Assembly (NCBI GenBank): GCA_001465115.1
Contig: CP013614.1
Coordinates: 2,108,001 to 2,172,000, forward strand
DNA: 64,000 bases
Direction: 5' to 3'
Source: Enterococcus silesiacus
GTDB lineage: Bacteria; Bacillota; Bacilli; Lactobacillales; Enterococcaceae
Position 1 is the stretch's first letter; each line of letters begins with the position of its first letter. A program made the translations under genes and the position numbers. The notes under the pieces are model-generated. The model did no database searches. It saw nothing but the letters and a program-made list of their open reading frames with translations, and had not been told where the DNA came from. Of this stretch, positions 17,337-26,859 are shown in pieces.

Positions 17337-18275
17337 TTATTTTTTTTGATCTTTTTCTGTTTCTTTAACAAGATAAATCGGACGTTTTTTTGTTTCCAAG
17401 AAAATCTTACCGATGTATTTACCAATAATACCAAGGCAAAGTAACTGCAAACCGCCAACAAATAGAATAATACAAACCATAGAAGGCCATCCGCTAGTAG
17501 GATCTCCTTGAATAATCGTTCTAAAGAAAATAATAAACATCGCAATAACAGATCCAACACATGAAAAAGCCCCAACATAAGAAGCAAGATTTAATGGAGC
17601 TTCTGAAAAATTGACAATACCATCAATCGAGTAACTTAATAGACTCAAAAATGACCACGAAGTAGACCCCGCTACCCGTTCACGATTTTCGTAAGAAAGA
17701 TATTCCGTATTGAATCCTACCCAACTAAAAATACCTTTTGAAAAACGGTTGTACTCAGTTAACTCTAAAATTCCATCTACCATTTGACGGGTCATCAAGC
17801 GAAAATCTCTGGCACCATCAACCATCTCTGTCTCACCAATTTTATTAACCAATCGATAAAACATCTTAGCAAAAAAACTGCGAATAGGCGGTTCGCCTTC
17901 TCGATCCCCTCGTCTTGTACCGATACAATCCAATTCCCGGTTTGCTTCAAGCATTTGAATCATTTTAGGCAGTAATTCTGGCGGGTCTTGTAAATCAACA
18001 TCCATTACGGTAATTAAGTCGCCTGTCGCTTCATTAAGTCCAGCGTACAATCCTGCTTCTTTTCCAAAATTTCTAGAAAACGAAATGAAACGAACTTTTT
18101 CAGGATGTTCTTTATATAAATTTCTCAGTGTATTTAACGTTTGGTCTTTTGAACCATCGTTAATAAATATGTATTCTATGTCATGTTGAATTTGTGAACT
18201 TACTTTCTCCACTTCTTCAAAAAACAATGGGATTGACTCCTCTTCGTTGTAACAAGGAACGATAATAGATAGCAT
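17337..18275 (-). CDS. GT2-family glycosyltransferase, GtrB/DPM1-like, with two C-terminal membrane helices
   Basis: The 312-residue protein has an N-terminal GT-A domain (SIIVPCYNEEESI; NDGSKDQT; the metal-binding DVDLQDPPELLP). Two membrane helices follow at about residues 230-255 and 262-290. This is the form of bactoprenol-phosphate glucosyltransferases (GtrB, YfdH) that load a sugar onto undecaprenyl phosphate for later transfer outside the cell to teichoic acid or polysaccharide. No GtrA flippase or GtrC transferase is next to it. GGAGG lies ten bases before the ATG. It stands alone between terminators and an AT-rich upstream region. Confidence 0.88.
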   Translation of the reverse strand: MLSIIVPCYNEEESIPLFFEEVEKVSSQIQHDIEYIFINDGSKDQTLNTLRNLYKEHPEKVRFISFSRNFGKEAGLYAGLNEATGDLITVMDVDLQDPPELLPKMIQMLEANRELDCIGTRRGDREGEPPIRSFFAKMFYRLVNKIGETEMVDGARDFRLMTRQMVDGILELTEYNRFSKGIFSWVGFNTEYLSYENRERVAGSTSWSFLSLLSYSIDGIVNFSEAPLNLASYVGAFSCVGSVIAMFIIFFRTIIQGDPTSGWPSMVCIILFVGGLQLLCLGIIGKYIGKIFLETKKRPIYLVKETEKDQKK

Positions 18276-18688
18276 GAAATTTCCTCCAAAAAATATTCTC
18301 TTTCATTATAGCACATATCTATAATGGAATAATAAAAAAAAGCTGATAAGCATTCGAATCCACTATCCGTCAACTATTTTGAAAACAGCATCTCTCAAAA
18401 ACAAATTTATAAAAAATAAATAACAGATATTTTTTAATTATTTCCAGTCGAAAAACCGAATAAGCCTTATGCTTTATGGGTCATTCAAACTCAAAACAAA
18501 TTATTAATCTAACTTTAAATAATCATTACATTTTTGTTTTTAGTTTGATTTCCAATTGAAATCTATTAAATTAATGGTTATTATAAAGAGAGTAAGTGTT
18601 TTTTTATCTCGAATATACGCAATTGTATAACTTTTATATTCTTTTAATAACGGAAAAGCATAATATTTTTACGAAAAGGAGATTAAAT
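18276..18688. other. AT-rich divergent intergenic region
   Basis: This 413-base stretch separates the divergent GtrB-like and Mga-like genes and must hold both promoters. It is strongly AT-rich with several A- and T-tracts, as expected of a curved regulatory region. I see no convincing gene, long palindrome or repeat in it. The upstream part of a longer reading frame into the Mga-like gene (from 18596) lacks a ribosome site. Confidence 0.5.
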
Positions 18689-20176
18689 ATGTTAGAAGAT
18701 ATTTTATTAGATGATGTTGCCCAGCGTAAAATCAGCGTTTTTAATCAATTACTGAATACCGCAAACGGTACATATAGCGTTCATTATTTTGAACAATTCA
18801 CAGATTTTTCCTATGCTCGCTTGAATTCATTATTTGCTGAAATACATGAAGATCTCATGGAAAAGCAAGGACTTGAGTTATTGAATGATCAAGGGAAAGT
18901 ACATATAGACTTATCAAAGTTACGTGATATTCCATATTCTCAATTTTTATTTCGAAAGAGCTTACCTTATAAATTTTTACTTGCAACAATTTTAGAAAAC
19001 AACTATACCATAGAAAATTTTTGTAGAGATCATTTTATTAGCCGGGCGTCAATCATTAGAAGACTTCAGCCTTTGATCAATTATTTAAAAAAATTCGATA
19101 TTCAACTCAACTGTTCTAAACTTCAACTGTCTGGAAAAGAAAACTTGATTCGAATTGTTTATTTAAATTTCTTTTGGATTACATCGTATGGCGAAGATCT
19201 CTTTTTAGCATTGGACGAATCAAAAAGAGGCTTTGATCTCTTTGACCCAGAGGACCATCAATGGATGACCTATACTGAGCCTAGAGAGTGGTATTTACTG
19301 ACAACAATTTCTCGTTTGCGGATCAAAAAAAAGCATTATATTTTCGAACCGCCATTTAAACAACTGACCTTTCCAAAAACAAATATGTCTTTTATCAAAG
19401 AATTGGAGCAATCAAGGCTCCCTCAACAATTCATAGAAAGAGAAGTTACGTTTCTTTCGTTTATGATGTTTTATTGGAGTATCTATTTTTATGCAGATGA
19501 TCCTCGAATTCATTTCGTAAAAGAATACATGAAAAGCGAACAGCAACCACTAGGTAACCTGATTGGGCGTTTTGAGGAATTTTACTCTCCTCTATTTTCA
19601 GAAAAAGCTTTATCTAATGACGAAAAAGACCTGCTGAATATCAATATTTTCACAACTTGTCTTAATCACTCTGTCTTAAAGGATTCTCTTCCATTAGCGA
19701 TCAATTTCATGGAGACGTGTACCAAAGAGCGAAACCCTTTATATGATCCTCTTGCTGCAAAAGTTAGAACATTCCTACAAGAGATCATTTTAATCCCTGA
19801 ATTTGACTGGATCAAAAACTGTTTAGAAGATTTGGTCTATATCTGTTCGTTCTTAATGTTGCCTTTTTATGAGCGAAGTAATCCAAAATATCAATTGAAT
19901 GTAGGTATTATTTTATCCCCAAACGCTATTTTTTTACAATCACTTTTTGATTTTTTAGAACAAATTTCATTTATTTCTGTCTCATTTGTTTCTTCAACCT
20001 CTAAGGATAACTATGACTTCTACATAGCAGCATCGAAACTACTGCTGCCAGATAAGATCAAGCAAAATAACAACTTTCAAATTATTCCCCTGTCTCCTGC
20101 ATTAGACTATCAAGTTGGGCTTATTGATACTTTACATAAAAAATATACAGAAAAATCTTCTTCTTTGGTTGGTTGA
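18689..20176 (+). CDS. Mga-like transcriptional regulator (PRD-type virulence regulator family)
   Basis: The 495-residue protein has the layout of Mga/AtxA/RofA-type regulators. Helix-turn-helix segments lie in the first 140 residues (an M-trans-acting HTH, FCRDHFISRASIIRRL). A long central helical region resembling PRD domains follows, with an EIIB-like C-terminal part (LNVGIILSPNAIFLQSLF). Members usually control surface or sugar-linked genes, and no target is adjacent. The start at 18689 follows GGAG by seven bases. A longer frame from 18596 lacks a ribosome site. The gene is monocistronic and followed by an interspersed repeat. It could act on the divergent GtrB-like gene, but nothing in the sequence proves this. 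Confidence 0.8.
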   Translation: MLEDILLDDVAQRKISVFNQLLNTANGTYSVHYFEQFTDFSYARLNSLFAEIHEDLMEKQGLELLNDQGKVHIDLSKLRDIPYSQFLFRKSLPYKFLLATILENNYTIENFCRDHFISRASIIRRLQPLINYLKKFDIQLNCSKLQLSGKENLIRIVYLNFFWITSYGEDLFLALDESKRGFDLFDPEDHQWMTYTEPREWYLLTTISRLRIKKKHYIFEPPFKQLTFPKTNMSFIKELEQSRLPQQFIEREVTFLSFMMFYWSIYFYADDPRIHFVKEYMKSEQQPLGNLIGRFEEFYSPLFSEKALSNDEKDLLNINIFTTCLNHSVLKDSLPLAINFMETCTKERNPLYDPLAAKVRTFLQEIILIPEFDWIKNCLEDLVYICSFLMLPFYERSNPKYQLNVGIILSPNAIFLQSLFDFLEQISFISVSFVSSTSKDNYDFYIAASKLLLPDKIKQNNNFQIIPLSPALDYQVGLIDTLHKKYTEKSSSLVG

Positions 20177-20225
20177 TATAGAATTGATCCACTATAGTAC
20201 AAACAGAGACTTATGACTTTATGAC

Positions 20226-20400
20226 TGAGGATGGGACAGAAGTGTTTAGCCCCGAGAAATAAGCTGGAATTCACGAAAATTGTTCTTCAAATTTTTGTGA
20301 ATTCCAGCTTATTTCCGAAGGGGTTGCTTCTGTTTCCACCGTTTATTCCGATTCCAAGTGATTGGGTTGTAACTCGTAGAGTTATGTCCCAGTCACCTCA
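20226..20400 (+). repeat. Interspersed structured repeat, family 1, copy A
   Basis: A ~175-bp element shared with 32617-32793 and 47100-47270. It has two modules. The first is a perfect 18-bp hairpin (AAATAAGCTGGAATTCAC, 20257-20274, with its complement at 20297-20314). The second is a 9-bp hairpin (GTGATTGGG at 20358 with CCCAGTCAC at 20388-20396) around a constant loop containing AACTC-gtag-AGTT. The ends (GATGGGACA, TGTCCCAG) are also inverted. A 65-codon reading frame across it is not considered a gene. Confidence 0.8.
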
Positions 20401-20430
20401 GGATTCTATTAACTATTTTTTCGTATAAAA

Positions 20431-20472
20431 AAGGATAGAGCAGAAATCGAGCTTCGCTTCCGCACTATCCTT
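20431..20472 (-). terminator. Intrinsic terminator of the HesB-like gene
   Basis: AAGGATAG (20431-20438) pairs with CTATCCTT (20465-20472), with partial inner pairing. On the minus strand the stem is followed by TTTTTTATAC. It lies about 60 bases downstream of the 20536-20847 gene. Confidence 0.7.
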
Positions 20473-20535
20473 CTTCGTATCTATGGTGATGTTACTTGCA
20501 CTGTGAAGTTTGAGTCTATCATATTTTGCTTCAAG

Positions 20536-20847
20536 TTATTGCTTTAAATCTTCTTTATTTTCAGCGAATTTATATTTTGGTTCATCTGTTTCTTCATCAT
20601 AATCCACTAATAAATCGTATCCTTTAAAAAACCAGTCATCTGTCTCTTCAATAAAATAGGTAATCCCATCGATGACTTCTTTTACTAAAGGCTGATCTGG
20701 TGCTTCTACAGACATTGCAATAGAAAAGCCTTCATGTACATCGGTTTTACCATAAATTTTACCGTAAAAACGAATACCACTATCTGAGGTAACACCTACT
20801 TCGTCTTTAAACCATTGTTGCGCACGCGGCGTAATTGTTAATTTCAT
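20536..20847 (-). CDS. HesB/YneR-like iron-sulfur biosynthesis-related protein
   Basis: The protein of about 103 residues has the length and fold signature of the HesB-like superfamily (LTITPRAQQWFKDE at the N-terminus, GIRFYGKIYG in the middle), close to Bacillus YneR-type proteins. The conserved cysteines of true A-type Fe-S carriers are missing, so it probably does not hold a cluster in the classical way, and its role is unknown. The second ATG (20847) was chosen because it lies eight bases after AGGAGG, while the first is only two bases from it. The gene is monocistronic. Confidence 0.75.
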   Translation of the reverse strand: MKLTITPRAQQWFKDEVGVTSDSGIRFYGKIYGKTDVHEGFSIAMSVEAPDQPLVKEVIDGITYFIEETDDWFFKGYDLLVDYDEETDEPKYKFAENKEDLKQ

Positions 20848-20928
20848 TTTCATTTCCTCCTAACCTACGATACCACACTTGTCATTTTAGCATAGACTTT
20901 GATTTTCAAAGAATAAAGTGCTTAGGCC

Positions 20929-21594
20929 TTATTCATTCATCTTATCATCTAAAAGATCAACATCATCTGTTTCTCCAACAACTAATAAGTTATCGTTTTC
21001 TCTAACCATCTCTTCTGCTGCTGGTGATGCAATTACCTCTGATTTCGATCGACGAATGGCGACGACCGTCAAACCAAAGCGCTGACGAAAGTTCAGTTCG
21101 CCTAAGGTTTTACCGTAAAATTTTGGATTTGAAACGCGTACCTCTGCTAAAGATACTTCATTTGATAATTCAATATAGTCTAAAATATTTCTAGAAACTA
21201 GTTTATGAGCAACTCGAATACCCATATCTCGTTCTGGATGGACAACAAGGTCTGCGCCGATTTTTTCTAATACTCTGGCGTGGTATTCATTGACTGCTTT
21301 GGCTAAAACGTTTGGCACACCCATTTCTTTAACCATTAAGGTAACTAAAATACTTGCTTGGATATCTTCACCGATTGCAACAACTACATGATCAAAGTTG
21401 CGTATACCTAAAGAACGCAATGTTGCTTCATCTTGTGCATTTGCCACAACTGCATGTGTTGCTATATTCATGTATTCATTGACGCGATCTTCATTACTAT
21501 CAATCGCCAAAACCTCTTGGCCCGACTCGACCAAGGTCTGACAGATGCTGCCGCCAAATCTTCCTAAACCGATAATTGCAAAATTTTGCTTCAT
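20929..21594 (-). CDS. ktrA: Potassium uptake regulatory subunit, KtrA/TrkA type (RCK domain)
   Basis: The 221-residue cytoplasmic protein has an N-terminal RCK/TrkA-N domain (FAIIGLGRFGGSICQTL, then a conserved acidic residue in LAIDSNEDR) and a C-terminal TrkA-C domain from about residue 135. It forms rings that gate a KtrB/TrkH-type membrane channel in response to adenine nucleotides. No membrane subunit gene is in the window, so the partner is encoded elsewhere, as for B. subtilis ktrC/ktrD. The ATG at 21594 follows AGGAGAA. The 30-codon upstream extension is rejected because it reads through the ribosome site. Confidence 0.88.
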   Translation of the reverse strand: MKQNFAIIGLGRFGGSICQTLVESGQEVLAIDSNEDRVNEYMNIATHAVVANAQDEATLRSLGIRNFDHVVVAIGEDIQASILVTLMVKEMGVPNVLAKAVNEYHARVLEKIGADLVVHPERDMGIRVAHKLVSRNILDYIELSNEVSLAEVRVSNPKFYGKTLGELNFRQRFGLTVVAIRRSKSEVIASPAAEEMVRENDNLLVVGETDDVDLLDDKMNE

Positions 21595-21769
21595 ATTTAT
21601 TTCTCCTAGCATCAAATTTAATTTAAGTATAACAAACCGATAGACAATTGAACAGAAACAGCCGCCATTCCTTTCTTCATCCATTAGAGAACCCAGCTAC
21701 TTTGAGTGACGCTTTGCGTTACACAGATTTTTTCCATATAAAAAAAGGCGACACCTTTAAAAATAGACT

Positions 21770-21832
21770 AGTATTCACAAAAATCTTATACACAATTGTT
21801 GTGAAAGTCAGCTTATTTTCAAAGGAGTTGCT
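21770..21832 (+). repeat. Decayed partial copy of repeat family 1 (5' module)
   Basis: The stretch keeps the hairpin flanks of family 1 (a TTCACAA arm, a TTGTGAA arm, then CAGCTTATTT and AAGGAGTTGCTT) but has lost the 3' hairpin and much of the stem. It lies in the 290-base gap between liaR and ktrA. The rest of that gap shows no gene. Confidence 0.5.
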
Positions 21833-21882
21833 TTTTTTGTTATTTATTCATACCTAAGGTCTCTAGTTTAATTAATTATTTT

Positions 21883-22515
21883 CTATTTTGCTAGTCCATG
21901 CTGAAACGCATAAATAGCCGCTTGCGTACGGTCTTCAACATCTAATTTTGCTAGAATGTTCGATACGTGCGTCTTGACTGTTTTAAGAGTGATAAACAAC
22001 TCATCTGCGATTTCTTGATTACTACGTCCTTTAGCTATTAGCATCAAAATCTCATGTTCGCGATTCGTCAAGTCTTCATGCAAAATAGGTTCTTGCTTTT
22101 TGGTCAAACGTTCCATCATTTTAGTTGTTACTTCTGGCTCTAAAACGCGCTCTCCTCTAGAAATCGCACGAATTGCGTTGGCAATTTCGTGTGCAGTTGA
22201 GGTTTTCAATAGATACCCAGCAGCTCCAGCTTCAATTGCTGGATAGACCTTTTCATCATCAATAAAACTAGTAACAATAATAATCCGTGCTTGCGGCCAA
22301 TCCTTTAAAATCGCTTTCGTTGACTCGATTCCATCCATCACATCCATGACTAAATCCATTAAAATCACGTCTGGACGTAATTCTAACGCTTTTTCATACC
22401 CAATCTGACCGTTTTCAGCCTCTCCGATCACCTCAATATCTTCTTGAATCGATAAATAAGAAGACACTCCTAATCGCACCATTTCATGGTCATCCACTAA
22501 CATTACTTTGATCAC
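21883..22515 (-). CDS. liaR: Cell-envelope stress response regulator LiaR
   Basis: The 210-residue NarL/FixJ-type response regulator has an N-terminal receiver domain with acidic pocket D8-D9, phospho-acceptor Asp54 (ILMDLVMD) and Lys104 in LLKTS. A C-terminal LuxR-type HTH follows ([22 protein letters not shown]). With LiaS and LiaF it forms the three-component system that responds to lipid II-active and membrane-active agents and, in enterococci, is linked to daptomycin response. The gene overlaps liaS by 26 bases. It is the last gene of the liaF-liaS-liaR unit, and no clear terminator was seen right after it. Confidence 0.95.
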   Translation of the reverse strand: MIKVMLVDDHEMVRLGVSSYLSIQEDIEVIGEAENGQIGYEKALELRPDVILMDLVMDVMDGIESTKAILKDWPQARIIIVTSFIDDEKVYPAIEAGAAGYLLKTSTAHEIANAIRAISRGERVLEPEVTTKMMERLTKKQEPILHEDLTNREHEILMLIAKGRSNQEIADELFITLKTVKTHVSNILAKLDVEDRTQAAIYAFQHGLAK

Positions 22516-23593
22516 TTGTTGTTTCCTCCTTTATTACAGGGACTTTGATCTCAACACTTGTTCCTTGACCTTTAAAGCTGATTATCTTAACAATACCGCC
22601 CATACCAGCTACACGTTCGCGAATATTTTTTAACCCATAACTACCCGCTTTATTATCATTTTCGCTCATATCAAAGCCTACTCCATCATCTACCAGACGT
22701 AATAAAACATTTTTATCTACCTGATGAAGGTATACTTCAAGCTCTTTTGCTTTGGCATGGCGTAACGTATTAGAAAGTAGTTCTTGAACGATTCTAAATA
22801 GATGATCTTCAATACTATTATTCAAATGGACATCTTCAACATCCCATGTTAGCTCGATTTTGATTTTAGTTTGTAACTCTTTTAATAATTGCTCAATCCC
22901 TTTACGTAAGCTTTTTCCTTCTAAGCTTACAGGACGCAAATGAAGCAATAAGGCACGCATCTCAGATTGAGATGCATTGATAATATCTGTTACTGTCACC
23001 AATTGTTTACGAAACATTTCTGGTGTTTCACTTCGCTGGGCTTGTTCATTTAAAGCAGATAACATCATCATTGCAGCAAACAGCTGTTGGCTAACTGAAT
23101 CATGAAGCTCTCTGGCAAGTCTGTGACGTTCTTCTTCTAAAATTTCTTCTTTGGTTTCTCCGTCCATCAATTGCGGACGACTATTCAATAATTGCAATTC
23201 TTTTGACATTTCTAATAATTTCGTTCTGATTTTTAAAATATCTTGGTCGACTTCGCCGATATACTGATCATTACTAGCATGTGCTACATTCTTAGCCAAA
23301 GCTGGATTTTCATAGCTACCCCTAGCTAACAACCGAAGTTTTTCTTCAATTCTACCATATTGTGCTTTTTGTACAATAGATACGAGTAAAAAGGTAGATA
23401 AACCAACCAAAAGAGAAATCAAGACCATATGGAAAATCAAAGGAATGTAAAATACCTTCCTTTGAATTAATTCCAACATCCAATTTTTCTGTTTGATTGA
23501 ATGAAAGTATGAAAATAAGGTGAGTAAAACAACGATAAATGTGCTGCATGCAGCATATAAAGAAAGCATCTGTCGAGAGATCTTACCCATCAT
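22490..23593 (-). CDS. liaS: Sensor histidine kinase LiaS
   Basis: The 367-residue kinase has two N-terminal membrane helices (about residues 10-30 and 50-75) with a very short outer loop, typical of intramembrane-sensing kinases. A HAMP-like linker, a HisKA_3 domain with His164 ([13 protein letters not shown]) and a HATPase domain ([21 protein letters not shown]) follow. It phosphorylates LiaR and is held in check by LiaF. It overlaps liaF by four bases and liaR by 26 bases, so the three are translated as one unit. Confidence 0.95.
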   Translation of the reverse strand: MMGKISRQMLSLYAACSTFIVVLLTLFSYFHSIKQKNWMLELIQRKVFYIPLIFHMVLISLLVGLSTFLLVSIVQKAQYGRIEEKLRLLARGSYENPALAKNVAHASNDQYIGEVDQDILKIRTKLLEMSKELQLLNSRPQLMDGETKEEILEEERHRLARELHDSVSQQLFAAMMMLSALNEQAQRSETPEMFRKQLVTVTDIINASQSEMRALLLHLRPVSLEGKSLRKGIEQLLKELQTKIKIELTWDVEDVHLNNSIEDHLFRIVQELLSNTLRHAKAKELEVYLHQVDKNVLLRLVDDGVGFDMSENDNKAGSYGLKNIRERVAGMGGIVKIISFKGQGTSVEIKVPVIKEETTSDQSNVSG

Positions 23594-24321
23594 ACGCGAA
23601 TCACCTCTAGGTCTCCGACTAACGTATTCGTAATGATTTTTAAGCGTCGATTATTGGTATCAAAATCACTACTGTAAATTTTCAATGATTCATTTTTCAA
23701 ATGATATTTTTCTTCTTCAAAGTTAACATTTCCATAGAATGTTGAATGCTCCAACATCACTGCTACTCCTAGCGGAACTAAAATTCTGGTGCGGCCAAAG
23801 CCCTTACGAATAATAATAATACTATCGTCTTTAGGTAACAAAGTATTCCCTAAGTCAACGATGGTGTCACCTGAAAGAACATCTATATTGATGTCATTCC
23901 ATTCGTAAACATTATTACCGATACGTTCATTGGCAAACCATGAACGCTTGAAACGGCGACCATTTTTAGGTTCAACATTGGTTGTTTCCACCATGATCAT
24001 TTGTTTCTTTCGCCATGGAGCGCGCTGCGTAATATCAACACCGGCGATCTCTACACCTTTTAAACCAATAAATAAAACGCCAAATACTAACATCAACCAA
24101 AATGCTGGACTATTCATGACTCCAATTAGAATCAGGATGACCCCCAAAACTAATTGAAAGTTATTAAAATTGCTGCGATGAACCTTCTTCATTGCATAAG
24201 TAACACTTAAGATACCCAGTACCAACAAAACAATCAGGCCTGGATTATGTAAAATTTGCCATAATGCCAAAATAAAAAGTAAAGCTTCTACTACAATAAA
24301 AAAACGCCATGGGTTGTTCAT
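23590..24321 (-). CDS. liaF: LiaF-type inhibitor of the LiaSR system
   Basis: The 243-residue protein has four short membrane helices in the first 90 residues. A soluble C-terminal domain (about 140-243) rich in beta strands is the LiaF/VraT-type cell-wall-active antibiotic response domain. It keeps LiaS inactive without stress. It is the first gene of liaFSR. AAGGGGG precedes the ATG, and a TATACT -10-like box lies about 35 bases upstream (24346-24351). The C-terminal domain looks intact, including the ILVPLGVAVMLEHSTFYGNV segment. Confidence 0.92.
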   Translation of the reverse strand: MNNPWRFFIVVEALLFILALWQILHNPGLIVLLVLGILSVTYAMKKVHRSNFNNFQLVLGVILILIGVMNSPAFWLMLVFGVLFIGLKGVEIAGVDITQRAPWRKKQMIMVETTNVEPKNGRRFKRSWFANERIGNNVYEWNDINIDVLSGDTIVDLGNTLLPKDDSIIIIRKGFGRTRILVPLGVAVMLEHSTFYGNVNFEEEKYHLKNESLKIYSSDFDTNNRRLKIITNTLVGDLEVIRV

Positions 24322-24457
24322 GATAATCCCCCTTCCTATGAAATTAGTATACCTTGATTCCTCTATTAATGTTAGTTGCTAAAGGCCCATTTTACTATAG
24401 GACTTTAGCCCTAATTTTAAGTAACAAGCGGGTTTATCCTGTGACTTATTCAGGTTT

Positions 24458-24499
24458 AAAGGGCAAGTCAAAACTACTAATAGCTTTGGCTCGCCCTTT
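24458..24499 (-). terminator. Intrinsic terminator of greA
   Basis: On the minus strand AAAGGGCGAGCCAAA pairs imperfectly with TTTGACTTGCCCTTT around a 10-base loop, about 20 bases after the greA stop. The T-run is weak, so termination may be partial. Confidence 0.6.
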
Positions 24500-24518
24500 G
24501 TTCTTATTAACTGTTTTG

Positions 24519-24992
24519 TTAGCCGACTTTTGTGATTCTTACTTGCATATCTCCACCAGGAGTTGCAATAGCGACTTGATCGTTCAATTTTTTACCGATC
24601 AAGGCTTGTGCAATTGGTGAATCATTTGAAATTTTACCAGAAAAAGGATCTGCTTCTGCACTCCCTACAATGGTATATTCTTCTTCATCGCCATCAGGTA
24701 ATTCAACAAATGTCACTGTTTTTCCAATTGAAACTTCGTCAGAATCAACCCCATTATTATCAATGATTTGTGCAAAACGAATCATATTTTCTAAAGTAGT
24801 GATCTTGCCTTCCACAAAAGCTTGTTCATCTTTAGCAGATTCATACTCTGAGTTCTCTGATAGATCACCAAAGCTTCTTGCAATTTTTATACGTTCAACG
24901 ATTTCTTTTCGTTTAACTGTCTTTAGTTCTTCTAATTCTTGTTCCAATTTTTCTTTGCCTTCCAGTGTCATAGGAAATACTTTTTCTACCAT
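24519..24992 (-). CDS. greA: Transcription elongation factor GreA
   Basis: The 157-residue protein has the GreA layout. An N-terminal coiled-coil hairpin (about residues 8-75) has the acidic tip region ([20 protein letters not shown]) that reaches the RNA polymerase active site to stimulate cleavage of backtracked RNA. A C-terminal globular FKBP-like domain ends the protein. Length and motifs are standard. It lies between mltG and liaFSR on the same strand. AAGGAGAA lies before the ATG. Confidence 0.97.
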   Translation of the reverse strand: MVEKVFPMTLEGKEKLEQELEELKTVKRKEIVERIKIARSFGDLSENSEYESAKDEQAFVEGKITTLENMIRFAQIIDNNGVDSDEVSIGKTVTFVELPDGDEEEYTIVGSAEADPFSGKISNDSPIAQALIGKKLNDQVAIATPGGDMQVRITKVG

Positions 24993-25199
24993 GTTAATTT
25001 CTCCTTCTTAACTTACTACAATATTTTATTTTATTTTCATTGAAAAATTCCGCTTTCAATCCAGAAAAGAGTACCACGCTTTAAGCAAATTGTAAATAAT
25101 ATTCCCTTAATTTTTATAAATCTGCTAGATTTTTTTTCTAATAGAGCACTCTTTCAACGTTTTTTGGTGCAGGATTTCGTGAATCCAGAGTAAAGCGAA

Positions 25200-25229
25200 A
25201 CGAGCCGCCTAGATAATAGGTTGGCTCGT
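25200..25229 (-). terminator. Probable terminator of mltG
   Basis: A 7-bp stem (ACGAGCC and complement GGCTCGT) with a 16-base loop lies 24 bases after the mltG stop and is followed on the minus strand by TTTCGCTTT. The short stem and broken T-run make it a moderate candidate. Confidence 0.5.
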
Positions 25230-25252
25230 AATAGGATACGCAAACTTAAAGG

Positions 25253-26689
25253 CTATTCACTTTTTTCAGTTTCAGTCTTATTGACATACTTATCAACATA
25301 CTCTTGATGTTGTTCGTACGTTTCTGCAAAGTAGACATTTCCTGTTGAAATTTCAGCAACAAAATAAAGATAGTTATTAGGTGTTGGATTCAAGACTGCA
25401 TTAATGGCCTGCTCACTAGGGCTATCAAATGGTCCTGGGCCATATCCAGTATTTTTATACAGGTTATAAGGTGAATCCACTTCTAAATCTTTATAAGTAA
25501 CTAATTCCTTATGTTCTCCTAAAGCGTATAGGATAGAAATATCCGATTGCAACGGCATATTAGCTGCAATTCGATTAAAGAAGACTTGAGCGATTTTCTT
25601 ACGATCATCTTCTTTGATGCCTTCTTTTTCGACCAATGAAGCCAGAGTCAGTACTTGTTGAATCGTCATACCTTTCGCATGCACCATTGGAATAAATGGT
25701 TCGATCACACTATTGGTCTTGGCAACCATTTGATCTACAAAATCCTCTAGTTTAGCATCTTTGTAATAATCGTATGTTGCAGGGAACAAATACCCTTCCA
25801 AACGATAACGAACATCGGTTGCCTCGGCTGCACTTGCCAATAGTTCTGGGTATTTTTCTTTCATTGTGTCAAAGAATGCTTGATCCTTCATCAAATCGAT
25901 AAATTGCGTTTTCTTAAAACCAGTATTTTTTTCAATTGCATCGCCGATTTTATCAATGTCAAACCCTTCTGGAATCGTTACTTTCCCATCAGCAAGCTGA
26001 GTCGGCTCAGCTGTTCCACCTTCTCGTAGAAGTGCACCTATATCATCAAGCGTCATATTTGGCGACATTTGATAATAACCAGCCTGAAAATCAGTTAGAT
26101 TTTTAAATTTTGCATAGTAATTGAAAACTAAACCACTTTTGATGACCTTGCTGTCTTCTAAAATATTCGCGATTTTTTTATTCGACGAATCTTCTGGGAT
26201 ATGCACTTGCACTAATTTAGTATCTTTTTTATCAAGTGGTTGCAGGCCTTTATTTACGTAATTATAGAAAGTGAAACCAAAAATGGCAATCACTAGGATC
26301 AAAACAGAGGCCACGATCAACACAATTCGACTAACAATACGGTCTTCTTTTTTTCTAGTACGCTTATTCGGGTTATCCTCTTTAGTCGTTTGTCTAATAG
26401 TCGATTCTAGCGGTTCATCAGATTGCTCAGTTCGCTTTGCGTGATGCTCTACACTGCGCGAGCCAACCGATTCCATGTCATCTTGTTTGGTCGGTTCTGT
26501 TTGATCATTTGACTGAGATTGATATGTTCTATTATATTCTGCTTCATTAGGCTTTGATACGTTCTGAGCATTGTGTTCAGAAGAAGCTGAATCATCATTT
26601 CCAATTTCTTCTCCCCGCAAAGAACGTAAGACCTGATCTTTAAACGAAGACTTGGAATGATCTTGATTATTTTGGTTATCTTCTGCCAA
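25253..26689 (-). CDS. mltG: Endolytic murein transglycosylase MltG (YceG-like)
   Basis: The 478-residue protein has a long, polar, low-complexity cytoplasmic N-terminus (about 1-120), one membrane helix (about 125-148) and an outer LysM-like plus YceG catalytic domain. The catalytic Glu is in LASLVEKEG. The QSDISILYALG and SPYNLYKNTGYGPGP segments are family hallmarks. It cuts nascent glycan strands and sets their length at the membrane. The extended cytoplasmic part is common in cocci and may bind division proteins. It lies upstream of greA on the same strand. Confidence 0.95.
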   Translation of the reverse strand: MAEDNQNNQDHSKSSFKDQVLRSLRGEEIGNDDSASSEHNAQNVSKPNEAEYNRTYQSQSNDQTEPTKQDDMESVGSRSVEHHAKRTEQSDEPLESTIRQTTKEDNPNKRTRKKEDRIVSRIVLIVASVLILVIAIFGFTFYNYVNKGLQPLDKKDTKLVQVHIPEDSSNKKIANILEDSKVIKSGLVFNYYAKFKNLTDFQAGYYQMSPNMTLDDIGALLREGGTAEPTQLADGKVTIPEGFDIDKIGDAIEKNTGFKKTQFIDLMKDQAFFDTMKEKYPELLASAAEATDVRYRLEGYLFPATYDYYKDAKLEDFVDQMVAKTNSVIEPFIPMVHAKGMTIQQVLTLASLVEKEGIKEDDRKKIAQVFFNRIAANMPLQSDISILYALGEHKELVTYKDLEVDSPYNLYKNTGYGPGPFDSPSEQAINAVLNPTPNNYLYFVAEISTGNVYFAETYEQHQEYVDKYVNKTETEKSE

Positions 26690-26822
26690 AACAAATCCTC
26701 CTTACTTTCTATGTATCTTCTTTAACTTTAACCATTATACATGAAAGCTTTTTAAATTTAAACTTTTTTAGAGAAAAGTCACTAACTTGTAAGATTTGTT
26801 TTCTCTATTAAAATTGAAAAAC

Positions 26823-26848
26823 AGGCTGAAGACGTGTGTCTTCAGCCT
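26823..26848 (-). terminator. Intrinsic terminator of nox
   Basis: A perfect 11-bp stem (AGGCTGAAGAC and complement) with a four-base loop lies 12 bases after the nox stop. On the minus strand a G followed by TTTTTC ends it. Confidence 0.85.
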
Positions 26849-26859
26849 ATTTATTCAAT

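Noticed and set aside
18596..18688. 31-codon N-terminal extension of the Mga-like regulator
   Set aside because: There is no ribosome site at the upstream start, whereas GGAG lies seven bases before the ATG at 18689.
20231..20428. 65-codon reading frame (MGQKCLAPRN...) across repeat copy A
   Set aside because: A similar frame occurs in copy C at 47105-47320 but is not kept in copy B, there is no ribosome site, and the sequence is explained by RNA-like hairpins.
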